A stretch of 64,000 nt of DNA from contig NC_081412.1 of the NCBI RefSeq assembly GCF_030272615.1, positions 344,715,870 through 344,779,869 of the forward strand, read 5' to 3'. Below, piece after piece: positions 1-12,241 of the stretch. Every line of letters begins with the position of its first letter. The stretch's first letter is position 1. Below the pieces are notes generated by a model. It was not told the origin of the DNA and searched no databases. It worked only from the letters and a program-made list of their open reading frames with translations. Both the position numbers and the translations under genes were made by a program. This DNA is from Cryptomeria japonica. Its lineage: Eukaryota; Streptophyta; Pinopsida; Cupressales; Cupressaceae.

Positions 1-2368
1 ATTCGGTCTTACGAATGCTCCAGCTATTTATATGAGCCTCATGATCGGGGTATTCCGCACATTTCTAGACCGCTTTGTAATTGTGTTCCTCGATGATATA
101 CTGATATATTGTTGGAATGAGAAGGAGCATGAGGAGCATCTGAAACAAGTATTGCAGTGTTTGCGGGATAATCAGTTGTTTGGCAGTTTGTCAAAGTGTG
201 CTTTCTTTTGATCAGAGGTCAAGCACCTTGGGTACGTTATTTCTGGTGATGGGATCTCAGTTGACCCATGAAAGATCAGGGCTATTATGGATTGGCCAGC
301 GCCAACTAGTGTGACAGAGGTCAGGAGCTTCATGGGCTTAGTAGGTTATTACCGACATTTTGTTGAGGGATTCTCCAGAGTCGCACATCCTATTACTTCT
401 CTTCAGTGTAAAGGGAATAAATTTGAGTGGACAAAGAAGTGCGAGAAGGCCTTTTAGGAACTCAAAAGGGCACTCACTAGCACACCTATCCTTGTTGTAC
501 CAAATCCCTCAGCTAACTTCATGGTTTGTATAGATGCTTCACTAGGGGGTTTAGGAGCAGTTCTTATGCAGGATGTTAGGGCTTTAGCTTTTGCGTCTAG
601 GAAACTTAAGACTCGTGAACTTAATTATCGTACTCATGACCTTGAGCTTGTAGCAGTAGTGCATGCACTTGTGAGGTGGAGACACTTCCTTTTGGGTCAT
701 CACTTCAAGCTGCATTCAGATCATCAGAGTCTTTAGTACATTTTCTCTCAGCCGAACCTTAATGCACGTCAGAGGAGATGGATGGAGTTCTTGTGCGAAT
801 ATGATTTTGACGTTCACTACATCAAAGGAAAGGAAAATTTAGTTGCAGATGCTTTGAGTAGGAGACATCACGAGGTATACACCATATCTATGGGCACAGA
901 TTTGAGAGACCGTATACTGCAGCATTTGCCAGAGGATGGATGGTATTCAGAGGTTTGTTAGGTGTTACGGTCTCAGGATACCCTAGAGGGGAAATATGTG
1001 GATTATTCTTTGGATTCCGATGGACTATTACACCATAGAGGGTGTATCTATGTACCTTCCTCCGGGGGATTGCGAGAATTCATTGTCACGGAGGCTCATA
1101 GAGCTCCTTATGCAGCGCATCCCAGAGTTAAAAAGATGCATGCTGACTTGAGGCAATTATATCATTGGCCAGGAATGTAGCAACTCATTGCTAAGTTAGT
1201 AGCCCAATGCCTCGAGTGTCAGAGAATAAAGGCGGAGCACCGCCATCCAGGTGGGTTGCTCCAGTCTCATGCTATACCAAAGTGGAAGTGGGATACTATA
1301 TCCATGGATTTCATCATTAGTCTTCCTATGTCTTCTTGTCGCAATGATGCCATCTTGGTGACAGTTGACAAGTTGACCAAAGTGGCTCACTTTTCACCAG
1401 TTCGGACTACCTTCACAACACCAACAGTAGCACAGGTGTTCTTATGAGACATTGTCAGGCTTCATGGCGTTCCACGCAAGATTATTTCTAATAGGGATTC
1501 CCTCTTCACTTCTTCCTTTTGGAAGGAATTACAGGCAGCTATGGGCACTAAGCTCAACTTCAGTAGAGCCTATCATCCGAAAACCAATGGTCAGATAGAG
1601 AGGGTTAATCAGGTGTTAGAGGATATGCTTTACATGTACGTCATGGATCATCAGACCAGATGGGAAGAGTACCTTCCCTTAGTGGAGTTTGCCTATAACA
1701 ATGGGCATCACACTTCTTTGGGGATGCCACCCTATCAGGCATTATACGGTAGGGCTTGCAAGACACTGTTGAGTTGGGACTGTATAGAGGACAGAGTTTC
1801 TATTGGCCTAGAGATAGTTTGGGATATGGAATAGCAAGTGGATTTGATTAGGCAGCATCTTAGAGAGGCTCAGGATAGATAGAAGAAATATGCCGATGCG
1901 AAGAGGATAGATCGTAGCTACTTGGTTTGAGACAGAGTTTTCTTGAGAGTGCGACCGCATAAGAGTCCAATCCGTTATGGAAAGGGTTCTAAGCTCGCAC
2001 CTCACTTTGTAGGACCATTTGAGATCCTTGAGAGGATAGGACCAGTTGCCTACCATTTAGCATTGCCACCTAGCCTGTCATGCATCCACGATGTGTTTCA
2101 TGTATCAGTTTTGAGGAAATATATCTATGATGAGTCTAATATTTTAGAGTGGGATGCCTTGCAGGTGGAGTCAGACGAGCAACTAGCTTTGGAGCCCATT
2201 CGCGTTTTGGCATGCCAGACGCTGGCCCTTCGAGGTTGAGAGCTGGACCAGGTTAGGGTCCAGTGGGATTGCTATGATGAGGTTACAGCTTCATGGGAGG
2301 ACGCAGCACATATGAGATTAGAGTACCCCCATCTATTTGATGAACTCCAGGAGGAAGTTCATGCCTAG
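1..2368 (+). pseudogene. Ty3/gypsy chromovirus pol (RT, RNase H, integrase, chromodomain), 5'-truncated by window edge
   Basis: This is the 3' two thirds of a retrotransposon polyprotein that copies element RNA into DNA and integrates it. Reading frame 2 is continuous for about 789 codons. In order I see the RT palm motif FLDDIL (aspartates at 92-97), the RT connection region, the gypsy RNase H (CIDASLGGLGAVL near 530, then TDHxSL-like HSDHQSL ending at 733), the integrase HHCC finger (HRAPYAAH near 1098, then CLECQ near 1209), the core (MDFI near 1304, NRDSLF near 1491, E in NGQIERVNQ near 1586), and a C-terminal chromodomain-like stretch (VQWDCYDEVTASWE near 2258). Eleven internal stops (TGA at 209, 269, 1445, 1928, 2237; TAG at 455, 734, 959, 1178, 1832, 1880) interrupt it, but there is no frameshift. 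The final TAG at 2366 may be the natural stop. The chromodomain tail and LTR layout fit the chromovirus (Tekay/Del-type) group. Confidence 0.93.
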
Positions 2369-2378
2369 AGGGGGAGGG
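2367..2378 (+). other. Polypurine tract of the chromovirus
   Basis: A run of purines (agagggggaggg) lies directly after the pol stop and directly before the TG that opens the LTR. It is the expected primer site for plus-strand DNA synthesis. Confidence 0.75.
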
Positions 2379-5309
2379 TGTGAGGCCCTACCCCGACTCA
2401 GTCTGGCATTTTAGTGGTTTTATGTTGAGACTATTATGGATGTTTTATTTTTATGCATTATGGATTTAGAACTTATATGATTCCATGATGTAGATAACAT
2501 TGCTATATGTTGATGCTTCATTTATATGCTTATGATATAGAACTCTACATGATTTTCGAATAGGATGAATTTGTGATGATATATGTCATTATTGATTTTG
2601 TAGGACTTTACTATGATTAGGATGTATGTTTTATGTGTGGATCAAAATTATGAGAATTAGGATAATTGCTTATGTGAAATTACTTGGATATAAGATATAT
2701 TAAATTGTTCAAATGTAAATTGTATGCAAGTGTTTGATGTGTATTCTTATTCATGTGTTTTGTATTATATGAGGTTAAATTGAAATTACTAATGTGTAAT
2801 TGAGATGTGCAGGAAAATTATCCATGTGACCATGGAAATATTATGGAGAACCAAACCTAGACCTATGTATGTTCGTAAAACCAGGGTTTGTCTATTTGGA
2901 GAGACAACACCCCGTTTGTGTCGTATTTTATTCATAATAGTAAATGATGCATGTGTGTTAAATGTTATTTAATTGATTTATTTAAATCCAACAAGAGACA
3001 CGATTTCATGTATAATTTTGTAAAAGTATTCTCTTTGTGTCACTTGACACATGTGTGGATTTATGTTTGAGTTTTTAAATTTGTCTCTTGGAGGGAATTG
3101 TTTAACTATAGCTTTTTCAATTAATGTAATGTGATTCCATAAATACCTTGGGTAAAGAATCTTTGGGATGGTCAACATAGGTTTGACCCGAAAATAAACT
3201 TCAGAGGGGTTAAAAAGGGATTAAATGGACATCTAGGGGTAGTTTAATAGGGTTTCCTAAAGCCTATAAGGTATACCTAAGGGTTAGGGGTAATTTTAGG
3301 CAAGTTTCTACTCCCATGTGACCTTTTAGACACCCTAAAAAGTGACTTTTCTAAGTTGTGCGAAAATTGAAATTAGAAGACTTGAACTAAGTTGTGAACC
3401 TTGCTTTTCGAATGAGAGTTCCCTTTCCCATTTTACCTTACCTTCCTTTTCAGTTTTTAGAAACTTGTGAGAACTCTCACAAAGTGCTTCTTAAGCAAGA
3501 ATTAGAAAATTAGTGGGTAATCACCCACTCTCCATTTTTGGAGACAAAGAATTTTTGAAAAGAAAAAGATAGATTTGGGATTGAGAATTTGGCTAAGGGT
3601 AGAAAGAAAAGACTTGTGGAATTGGGCTGCTCATCCTCAACAAAACTAGCATACCTTTGGGTAGTTTAAGGTTGGTTCTACCTTTCTAGTAATGTTTTCT
3701 TATTGCATGTTGTTTTGAAAGAAATGCTTGTGTAAAAGACTAGTTTTCTTGCATGTAATTCTTGGAAATTTATTTGGTGTTTGGTGCTTATACAATGTAT
3801 GTGTTTTGGGAGTAATCAAGACCTCCTACTCTTGGGTGAGAGGATGGTCTTGTGGGTGGTAGAAGTGACAGCCCTCGAGTGAGAGGCTCTAGTTATGAGA
3901 GTGATCACAAGGGATTTTATGTGACCCTTGCTACATGGCTTGTTTATGCATTGGGGGTCATAAGGAGGGAAATAAGGCATGAATGCCTTGGGGGGCATAA
4001 GGAATGTGGGGTTGTTATACTTCATGTATTTGGTTTTCCATGAGGTGACTATATGTTTTACCATACTTGCAGTCTCCTCAGGGTACTTGGTCCACTACCA
4101 CCCTTGAAAAGACACCACAAATATGTGGTGCAGTGTAGCCTGGGTTGGGGTTGTGTTGAATTTGTGTATTCTCTTGTCTTTTATGTTTGCATGTGTGTTA
4201 CCTGTCTAGGACTTGGTTCTCCGAGCTCGGGGGTGACTACCAGTTAGCCTAGGCTGGGAGGTGAGCTCTCCATGGTCATAGCTTTTGATTTAATTGCAGG
4301 TTGTTAGAAGAAAATAGCAGGACAAGTAGATGTGGCTGGATTTAGTTGTTGCAGAAAAGTATTTGGATATGTATTTATTACTTTCCTCATTTATTAGAAA
4401 TGAGAGTCCTAATTGTAAAGGGACAAGAGTATCTTGGAGATAAGATTTGAATATTTGTAATAGTCATTTAAGTTGTATTGCAGAAAAGAAAATGATTATT
4501 TCTGATAGTAGTTCCTAAAGGTTGAAATAAATATTTGTGTGTATAGGATATTTTGAAAAGGAAGAAAATTGTTATTTTCTGTACGCATCTGAAAACAATT
4601 TATTTGAAAAGAAATAGAATTGATTTTGCATGCATGCAGGAGGCTGAAAATAAAAGCATTTAGATCTATACATAGAAATGTAAAAGTTATTTTATTTAAA
4701 TCTGTGATTTCATTTTATTTGCGATTTTTTTTATATTATTTGCAGAAAATAAGATCAAAGATTTTATAGCCATCTCTAAGGTTTTAAATTAATAAATTAT
4801 AGTTATATTTAGTTGCTGTTAATTTTATTAAAATTTGTCATTTAAATAGTTGTTGTAGAATTATCAAAGTCTGTCATTTTGTTTATTGCAGAAAATGAAA
4901 ATCATAATTTATTATAGTTTTATTTTAATAAAATCTAGATTTATCTAGCTGCAGGTAAATTTATTAAATTTGGTCATTTATATAGTTGATGTTAGAATTT
5001 ATTAAATACTGTCATTATTTATATACAGAAAATAAAATCTACAGTTAAACAGTTTAAATGAAATAATAAAATTACTTTACTTTTGTTGTAAGTAAATCAG
5101 GATTTAAATAATCCATCTATTTTATTTTTGCATCTAGGAAATTTATGAAAGGAAATAAATTAAAAGAAATAGTATATCACCGATTTATGATAATTTAAAA
5201 AAAAAAATATGTATCACACTAATTAACTTCAGAATATGGAAATCAACCTATTCAGATCAATATTTTTCACAGAGTAAAGATTCAGTCTGAGTTTTTTTTT
5301 AATTATAAT

Positions 5310-5328
5310 TAGTATATATAAATATACA

Positions 5329-5360
<32 letters not shown>

Positions 5361-5373
5361 CATACATATATAT

Positions 5374-5428
<55 letters not shown>

Positions 5429-5539
5429 CATATACAGATGTATATATGTATATATATGTGTGTGTGTGTGTGTATGTATAGATATATATATATATGTGTG
5501 TGTGTGTATATATATATGTGTGTGTGTATATATGTATAG

Positions 5540-5590
<51 letters not shown>
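5310..5590. repeat. Compound (TA)n/(CATATA)n/(TG)n microsatellite
   Basis: About 280 bp of alternating purine-pyrimidine simple repeat: TA runs, about nine CATATA hexamers near 5378-5430, then TG and CA blocks. Apparent reading frames across it encode only low-complexity Tyr/Ile or Val/Cys strings and are not genes. The alternating purine-pyrimidine content gives Z-DNA or slippage potential. Confidence 0.95.
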
Positions 5591-5674
5591 AACATAATGT
5601 TTTTTTAATAATAAATTAAAAAAAAAAAATTGCTAAAGAAAGAAAAAAAAAAAGGGCACAGGTCGGGCCAAACC

Positions 5675-5830
5675 CCACTATGTATTCACACAGTGGGCGG
5701 CGCCCACGGCACCGCCACTATGTGAGCACACAGTGGGTGGCGCCCTTGGCACCGCCACTGTGTGAACACACAGTGAGTGGCGCTCATGGCATCGCCACTG
5801 TGTGGTCACACAGTGGGCGGCGCCGGCCGG
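5675..5830. repeat. 40-bp GC-rich tandem array, about 3.9 units, self-complementary
   Basis: Units start at 5675, 5715, 5755 and 5795 with an exact 40-bp period. Each carries CACACAGTGGGCGGCGCC followed by GGCACCGCCACTGTGTG, which are near-complementary, so adjacent units can pair as stable hairpins. The GC content is far above the surrounding LTR. It lies in the 3' half of the inferred LTR. Confidence 0.9.
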
Positions 5831-6725
5831 GAGAAACCGCCGCCCCCCCCCTCCAATAAAAACAATGCCTCTGCCCAGTCTCTGCCATGGCCACCGTTTT
5901 GCGAGCCATCCCTGCACAGACTAAACTAAGATAAAACCCTAGCCGGTTAGGGCTAGGGTAAGAGAAATTTGGAATGATAATAAAGAAATGAAAGAAAAAA
6001 AAAAGGAGGGCTTATTTAATAATAAATAAATAAAATTAGGGTTTCATGCACATTCTAAATGGGAAAATATATATATAATTTATATATATATATATATATA
6101 CATAGAGAGGGCCCTAAATCTTTTGAACAAATTTGGGTAATATGTTAATAATACCGCTCTAAGGAAAAATATATATGATTTAATTATATATATTAAGGAG
6201 TTTTAAAATTCATCATTTTATTAATGTTATTTTAATATTTTTCAACATTTTATTTTTATTTGGAGATGATCCTAAATATAGGTATTTGAGGAGATTAAAC
6301 TTTATAGAACATATTTTCTTTATGAATTTAATTGATTTTTTTTGTCAATTTAGTTAATCACATTTTAATAATGGTGTTAAATCAATTTTTGACATTATGA
6401 ACTATGTGCTAGGACTAAATTTATTTAGTCCCTAAACGCTATTCATGACTATTGGAAATTAATATTATCCTAGTTATAAATTTAGACTTTTGGATTTAAT
6501 TTATTCTATTGGACTAAATTGAGGAGATAAAATTAATGATTATTCTAGCTTTCCGCACCTAATCTTAAATTAATTTTTACTTACTTGAGTTAGTAGATAA
6601 AGTTAACGCTAAACATAGTTAAGACGAAATATGTTATAGCATTTTATAATTGTCAATTTAATGTTTTAAGTTGTGATTTAAAAAAAAAAATTGTCCCGTT
6701 ATTGCCCTAAATTTTGGGCATGACA

Positions 6726-7499
6726 CGTCACATCAAGGTGAAATAGCCACACATACCTCGACTCTGCTTATTTGTATGCTACAGGGAGGTCGACATCATT
6801 TCTTTGTCTGTTTTGAGGGAATTTATTTAAATATGCAATCTGGATGCCTGTGTAATCTGCCCAAGGATATGAACAAAAAAGGGTCATTGCAGACAAGATA
6901 ATTAATATTGCACATGAAAAGGAAGGAACTCTATTCTACCTGCTATGTTTGTAAATGCTCAGTGATGAAAATTAAGCATTTCAAATCCAGTGACTAGTTT
7001 TTGATTGCATTCATTTTGGATTTTCTGCATTTCGAATGATTTCTGCATGATAACAATAATCTCTTTATCTTCTGAATGAGAGTTTGAAGTATCATCATTT
7101 CTCAACTAAGTGGTCTCTTTTTCATCATTTCTCCAATCGAGTACTTGTGTATTGAGATGTTAGCTGCATACATACGCATCTTATATAGATTCATACACTC
7201 ATTTGCATTCACATTATTGCAAAGAAAAATAAACAATTTGCATTACTCATTACTCATTTTTAACATTTATTTGCATATGAAAAAATATAAAAACAAACAT
7301 TCATATTCATTTGCATTACATACATCCATACAGAATAGATATACATACATATAGAATAAATCATATAGAAAACATATCATAAATCAATCAACACAAGTAC
7401 AATGAAATCAAATCAAGATCTCGTATATATAATCATCAATATCTCAAAGTACAAGTGATATAACTATCATATACAATCTCCCATCAGAGCAAGAATTGT
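6726..7499. other. No gene seen; junction between chromovirus LTR and the Tat-like remnant
   Basis: The first ~400 bp resemble neither neighbour and show no convincing ORF. From about 7145 the sequence is very AT-rich with short CATA/TACA repetition, and it may be the 3' untranslated region of the antisense ORF to its right. If the chromovirus inserted here, the target duplication should be CGTCA (6726-6730), but the other flank is outside the window. Confidence 0.5.
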
Positions 7500-9426
7500 A
7501 TGGGCTACAAAAAAAATGGGCATCTAACAAAATCTAAGAGCTATAAGAAATCTAGCTCTCTGCCTCTCCCTCATCTCCAAGTGGTGGAGGAGGTGGAGCC
7601 TGCTGACCAACATCCTACCATGGTGCCTGAGCTCCCTCAGATTGTTCCATGTACTAAGAATATGGAACAATCTGTTGCGATACAGAAACTGCTATGCTAT
7701 ATGCCACAACATAATAAGTTGCTCAGCTCGTCTGGAGTAAAACCTCCCACTGAAGAGCTTCTCACTCTGCCCTGACCTCAGCCATCTGTCAGTATCGCTC
7801 TGCTCTGAGCTCCACCAGCTGTCAGTCTCGCTCTGTAAGTTGTGTTTGAGCCACTGTCAACTATGACTGCAACCTGCTAATCTCGCTCTCATCGACCGTA
7901 CTGCATCAACTGCCCCCTGATTCCTTAGAGGCTCTCAGCCTCCATCTCCACCCTGCTCATCCCTCCTCTTCCGTACTTATCTAGGAGCTACTCACTCCTC
8001 TCCTCCACCCTCTACTATCCTAACACCACTCATCCTCACACCAACATCTTCTAGGGATCCACCCTCTCCTCTCTGCTATTTTCTCCCCCCAGCTGGTACC
8101 CTACTACTCCTCACACTAGGATCACCACCTAGCTACCTCAAAGCCTCTACTCTCTATCCATGTCTCTATCTATATCCTTGTGCTTGTCCCTGTGCCTATG
8201 CAGGGGTATCATCCTCAATCTCCTTTATGAGAGGTGCCTACTTAGTTGGATCTGTAAACCTAGGGAATGGATGCTACTGGAACCAATCCTTGTATTGGGG
8301 CAATGCCCCCACATCTGCAATATCATCTAAATAATCCCACCAAAGTCGTTGTAACCCTATCAGTGCCTGCATGCTCAAAGTGTAGGACAACCTATGGGCC
8401 CATCCTCATCTCTCCTCGTCTACATAACGAGCATAGGTGGTAAAATCCTATGAAATCCCGTAAGGCCTACCATACTACCTCATGACCCGAGATACATCAA
8501 ATCGCTCAATAACAGTCATAGACCTATCAATCAGAGGATGAGTCATGAACATATCTCTCCACATAGCTCTCCAGACATCCCAAAGATCAAGGCCCCTATA
8601 CGGTCTCCATACAACAACTATTAGGTCATCTAGTTGTCATCTCCAATACTCTATCTTGTTAGATGGGGTAGAGTAAAGTATCCAAAATATCTATAGACTA
8701 TCGGCTATTTTGGATCTCTAGCATCATCCACAATATGTCTGCAAACTAGGAGATGCTCCCAGGCCCATATCTATAAAATCAAGACCCCTGTTGCCATGCT
8801 CTTCCCCTGCCTATACACAACCTCATGTATCTCACGATACATGTGAGCTAATAGACACGAATCCCATCCTAATCTCTCAAGACAATCCACCAATCTCTCT
8901 AGCATCCTGGCCCAGCTGCATAAAAAACCCTGTTGTCCCCTATCTGGCATAATGAAGCAACCAATGAATCCTACCAAGACACATGCCAAGGGAAACTCCT
9001 CACTGTACCTGGCCATCATATCATCCCAACTGATATCCTATGAAAGGATGTTCGCATCATGAAAAACACATCTAATATACCAAGATGCTGAGTCGAATCA
9101 TAATAAACCTTATCCCTAGCAAATGGAATCCTAAGAATCCTGTAAACATCTTCTCGAGTGATAGTCATCTCCCCAATTGGTAAATAAAATGTGTTATGCT
9201 CAGAATGGAATCTCTCAACCAGTGTAGTGAGCATCTTGTGATTCACACAGATATCTAGCATCTATAGAAGGTGGGTAAACCCACACAAGTCAATATGTGC
9301 TCTATCTATATCAGATAACTCATGAACTAGCCTCATAGTAGGAGGATAGATGCATCAAAAAAGAACATGTGGAAATCGCACTTGCAAGAGTAAAATAATA
9401 GAGCATCAGAAAGTCATTCAAATTTT
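7500..9426 (-). pseudogene. Antisense ORF with plant mobile domain (PMD), inside a Tat-like element
   Basis: On the minus strand a degenerate protein starts near 9380. Its N-terminal part shows the plant mobile domain pattern: LVERFHSEHNTFYLPIGEM then TITREDVYRILRIPF (about 9225-9140), then a second conserved block near 9019-8771. After the domain, from about 8250, come a Gly/Arg/Glu-rich tail and many stops. PMDs occur in plant MAIL-type proteins and are carried by transposable elements; from memory, Tat-lineage Ty3 elements can bear antisense extra ORFs of this kind near the 3' LTR, which matches the polypurine tract and LTR found at 11065-12241 on the opposite strand. A host PMD gene fragment is the alternative, but the element context argues against it. 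The molecular role is unknown. Confidence 0.7.
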
Positions 9427-9848
9427 CTATAAGACAAAGTAAACATCACGCAAATCCACATACATCAATTGCCAAATCAAATTTTCATGTTTGCACCCTT
9501 AAAAAAGCTCACTATTTTTCATACGACATTTCACAGTGTAGGCAAAAACTCGTACAAGTCAAGAATAGCTATAGCACGACAAAAGACTTTGATACAACGA
9601 AAGACATATACCCGCACAATAAGATGGTCTTCTAAGAAAACTTTCATACGATACATGGGGATGTCTTACATGACAAAACTAATGGCTTGAAATGATGAAA
9701 CACTAAAGGATAGTTTGTCGTACGAGACACATTTTTTGTCTCGCATGACAAAATGACACAGACCGAATTTTAAATGACTTAAAAAGGAAAAATTCAACAA
9801 AAAATTTCAAAATTGATGACATAAACAGGCATAAGATTAGTCACTCAC
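9427..9848 (-). other. Possible intron upstream of the PMD exon
   Basis: On the minus strand a donor-like GCG|GTGAGT sits at 9849/9848 and a pyrimidine-rich acceptor TTTGTCTTATAG ends at 9427, just before the PMD reading frame. The 422-bp interval is AT-rich and has no ORF of its own. This is inferred from consensus only. Confidence 0.35.
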
Positions 9849-9995
9849 CGCTGACTTGTAATTCCCCGATCAATTATGATGTCTCTAGCACTCAAATCAG
9901 TGCTCTTGGATCAGAATGACCATTTTTCCTCACAGAGGGCTTTTCAAATTTCAAACTTGGAGAGGTTAAAATGAATTGAAAATGACACTTTGACC

Positions 9996-10009
9996 CCTTA
10001 TATAGCCCC
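9996..10009 (-). promoter_or_regulatory. TATA box candidate for the antisense PMD ORF
   Basis: The minus strand reads GGGGCTATATAAGGGG, preceded by AATTAGGGTTT (a telo-box-like element common in plant promoters). It lies about 150 bp before the candidate splice donor and points toward the PMD frame, so it is well placed as a core promoter. Confidence 0.5.
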
Positions 10010-10479
10010 AAACCCTAATTTTTCAACTTGCTTCGATGGACATAAAAAATGTACCCTTAGCTAATTTGCCCGTCCTGATTCCATTTTTCGAGATCAAAAT
10101 CGAAATACAAGATCGTTCTTGTAGTCAATTTTGCACAACTACAACCAATTAGCGCTTTCATCACATGCTCATTCGTTTCTTCAATTTGCGTTCAATTTCA
10201 CATCAATCATCACTAAATCTTCAAATATTCCTCTAACTCAATCTTTGTGCTCAAATAATTATCATCGGCAACAATTGCCTATAATAATCATGTAACCTTG
10301 CTCTTTTTTTATTTCGCTCCTGAGGGGGCATACTCATGACCTCATGACCTCACATCTTCAAAGTTGAGAAAATTTAAAGTCGAGAAAATTTTAAAAAAAT
10401 TCAAATCTCCATCAAAAGTCAAGAAAAAATCTTTTCAACTAAAGAAAATCAAACAAATTCTTATCGCTAAGGGGCATCT

Positions 10480-10737
10480 CAGCTTCATCGCTTCATATCA
10501 AGTTGAGATCTCTCGATCATCTGAGTCAAATCAATTGCTAGGGGCATATCAGTTCCATCACTTCAAATCAAGCTGATGTTTTCCTTCATCTGAATCAATC
10601 TCTTAATGTTAATCAGTTTCATCGCTTTTCATCAAGTTGATTATTTGTTTAAACTCAATCAAAAGTTTAAAGAGTATCTTTGATCATACGCTCAATCTAA
10701 GCAGGTGTTCAGTTTCATCGCTTCAAATCAAGCTGGA
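10480..10737 (+). repeat. Four spaced copies of a ~27-bp motif near the Tat-like 3' end
   Basis: The motif CAGTTTCATCGCTTCAAATC followed by AAGCTG recurs at 10480, 10550, 10614 and 10710, with small changes. Its ends are roughly complementary (CAGCTT/AAGCTG), so each copy can fold. Related TTCA/TCAAGTT words continue to about 10960. Tandem or spaced repeats between coding region and 3' LTR are common in Tat/Ogre elements. Confidence 0.75.
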
Positions 10738-11064
10738 CAGTTTATCTTCGCTCATCGTATCTTGATCCATCAAGTTCAAGATCAATTTTTTCTTTGCTCA
10801 TTGTGTCTAGTTCAATCAAGTTCTACATCAGTAAGATTCGCTTCTTGATCAATCAACTTCAAGTTCAGTATCTTTGCTCTTCATCAGTCCTAGTTCAATC
10901 AAGTTCAGGATCAGTTTCGCTTTAATCAACTCTGTTCAACTTCATCAATTCAATCAATATAAACACCTCGCTCTTCATCTGGTTTGTGATCAATTATGTT
11001 CACAACTGGTATCTCCTACACATCAACTATTCTTTGAACCAACGCGTTGCTCGCACATTAATTC

Positions 11065-12241
11065 AAAGAGGGGCAAATATAATACCCTAAAAATGGTCAC
11101 CTAAATTATGCGCCCCTAATCTCGACAACATCACCAAGGTCCTAACCAAAGGCAATTAAATCAACTTTGAGCACACGATTAATTAATTCTTTAATCATCA
11201 AATGTCACATGGCAAGTGAATTATTCCATATTAATTAAATATTTATTTAATTAATTAAATAATTCCAAAAAAATCATTTTGATCAATTATCCTATTTAAT
11301 TTACTAAATATCCCAACATATTTAATTAATTAATAAATTTTCCATTTTATCATAAAAAGGAATTAATTTATCACAAAAGAGGAATCAATATGCAAAGCAA
11401 GAGTTAAATTGAAAATAAAATAAAAGAATTGAATTGAAAGAGAAATCAAACTTGAGATATTATTTCTTTCTTCTAAATTGAGATAACTTGAAAACAGAAA
11501 AACAATTAAAATGAATTTTTAATCATTCTCTAAAATTAGAACTCAAAGCTTTTGAGAAAAGATGTTCAGTTGCATTGAAAAGACTCTTATCTTGAATAAA
11601 TCAAAGAAATTGCATCGAATTACCTATTTTCATCTCAAGTGCATGGAATTAATTGAATTTTATCTCCAATACAAACTCAAACTTCTAATCTGAATGCATT
11701 TCAATTAAAGTATAATTGGAATTTATCTCAAGGTTAACTGAATCTGATTTCTCAATTATCTCAATTATCCTAAATTGTGCTTTTTCTTGATCTCTCTAGT
11801 GATTCTCTATAAATTCAGCCTTCATCTCTCATTCAAAACACCTTGGAGATTTATTGTTATTATACAGTTTTTTCTCTGGAGTCATTGAAGATATTGTGCT
11901 TGCTTTTTGAGATTATTGCATCTTAGTTTAATTTATTTTTGCATATATTATGATTGCTTGAATTCATATAGCTTACTATTCATCCATCTAGCATAATCTT
12001 GCATCCATTTAGCTTAATATCATGCTCATATAGATTAAATCCTTCGTCTTGGTGTAGTCTAGTCATTGGTATTGCTTATATAAATATGAGAGCAAGTCTA
12101 TACACACATCTTTTAGAAGCAATTGTTCGATTTGTTATAGTTTCATTATTCATGATTATATCTGTCTAGCCATACATGTAATGACTTAATTGAAGTGTTG
12201 TGTCTTACAGCTTGTAGATACTTATTCCACTTTTTCACACA
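11065..12241 (+). repeat. Polypurine tract and truncated 3' LTR of Tat-like element C
   Basis: The tract AAAGAGGGGCAAA (11065-11077) is followed by TATAATACCC, which looks like the usual TGTAATACCC start with a G-to-A change. The LTR body is AT-rich; a TATA-like CTCTATAAATT lies near 11807. No LTR end is found: the sequence gives way near 12241 to the truncated LTR of the copia-like element. There is no gene in this stretch. Confidence 0.6.

Larger units (their letters stand above)
2379..6725 (+). repeat. 3' LTR of the chromovirus, about 4.35 kb
   Basis: The LTR starts TGTGAGGCCC right after the polypurine tract and I place its end at GGGCATGACA (6716-6725). The two ends are inverted repeats matching at 8 of 10 positions and have the usual TG...CA termini. 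No coding region is supported inside it. It holds a TA/TG microsatellite, a GC-rich tandem array, and a telo-box-like inverted sequence (AAACCCTA near 5935 and its complement near 5948). At 4.35 kb it is long for a chromovirus; a younger insertion inside it could have lengthened it, but I could not find clear borders. The upstream LTR lies outside the window, so the boundary rests on end structure only. Confidence 0.7.

Noticed and set aside
5229-5595. Three overlapping minus-strand ORFs of 88-114 codons
   Set aside because: They are translations of the TA/TG microsatellite and contain only Tyr/Ile/Met/Val/Cys/His repetition.
5934-5959. AAACCCTAG/CTAGGGT as an interstitial telomere repeat
   Set aside because: Only one unit in each direction; it fits a telo-box promoter motif or chance inverted repeat better.
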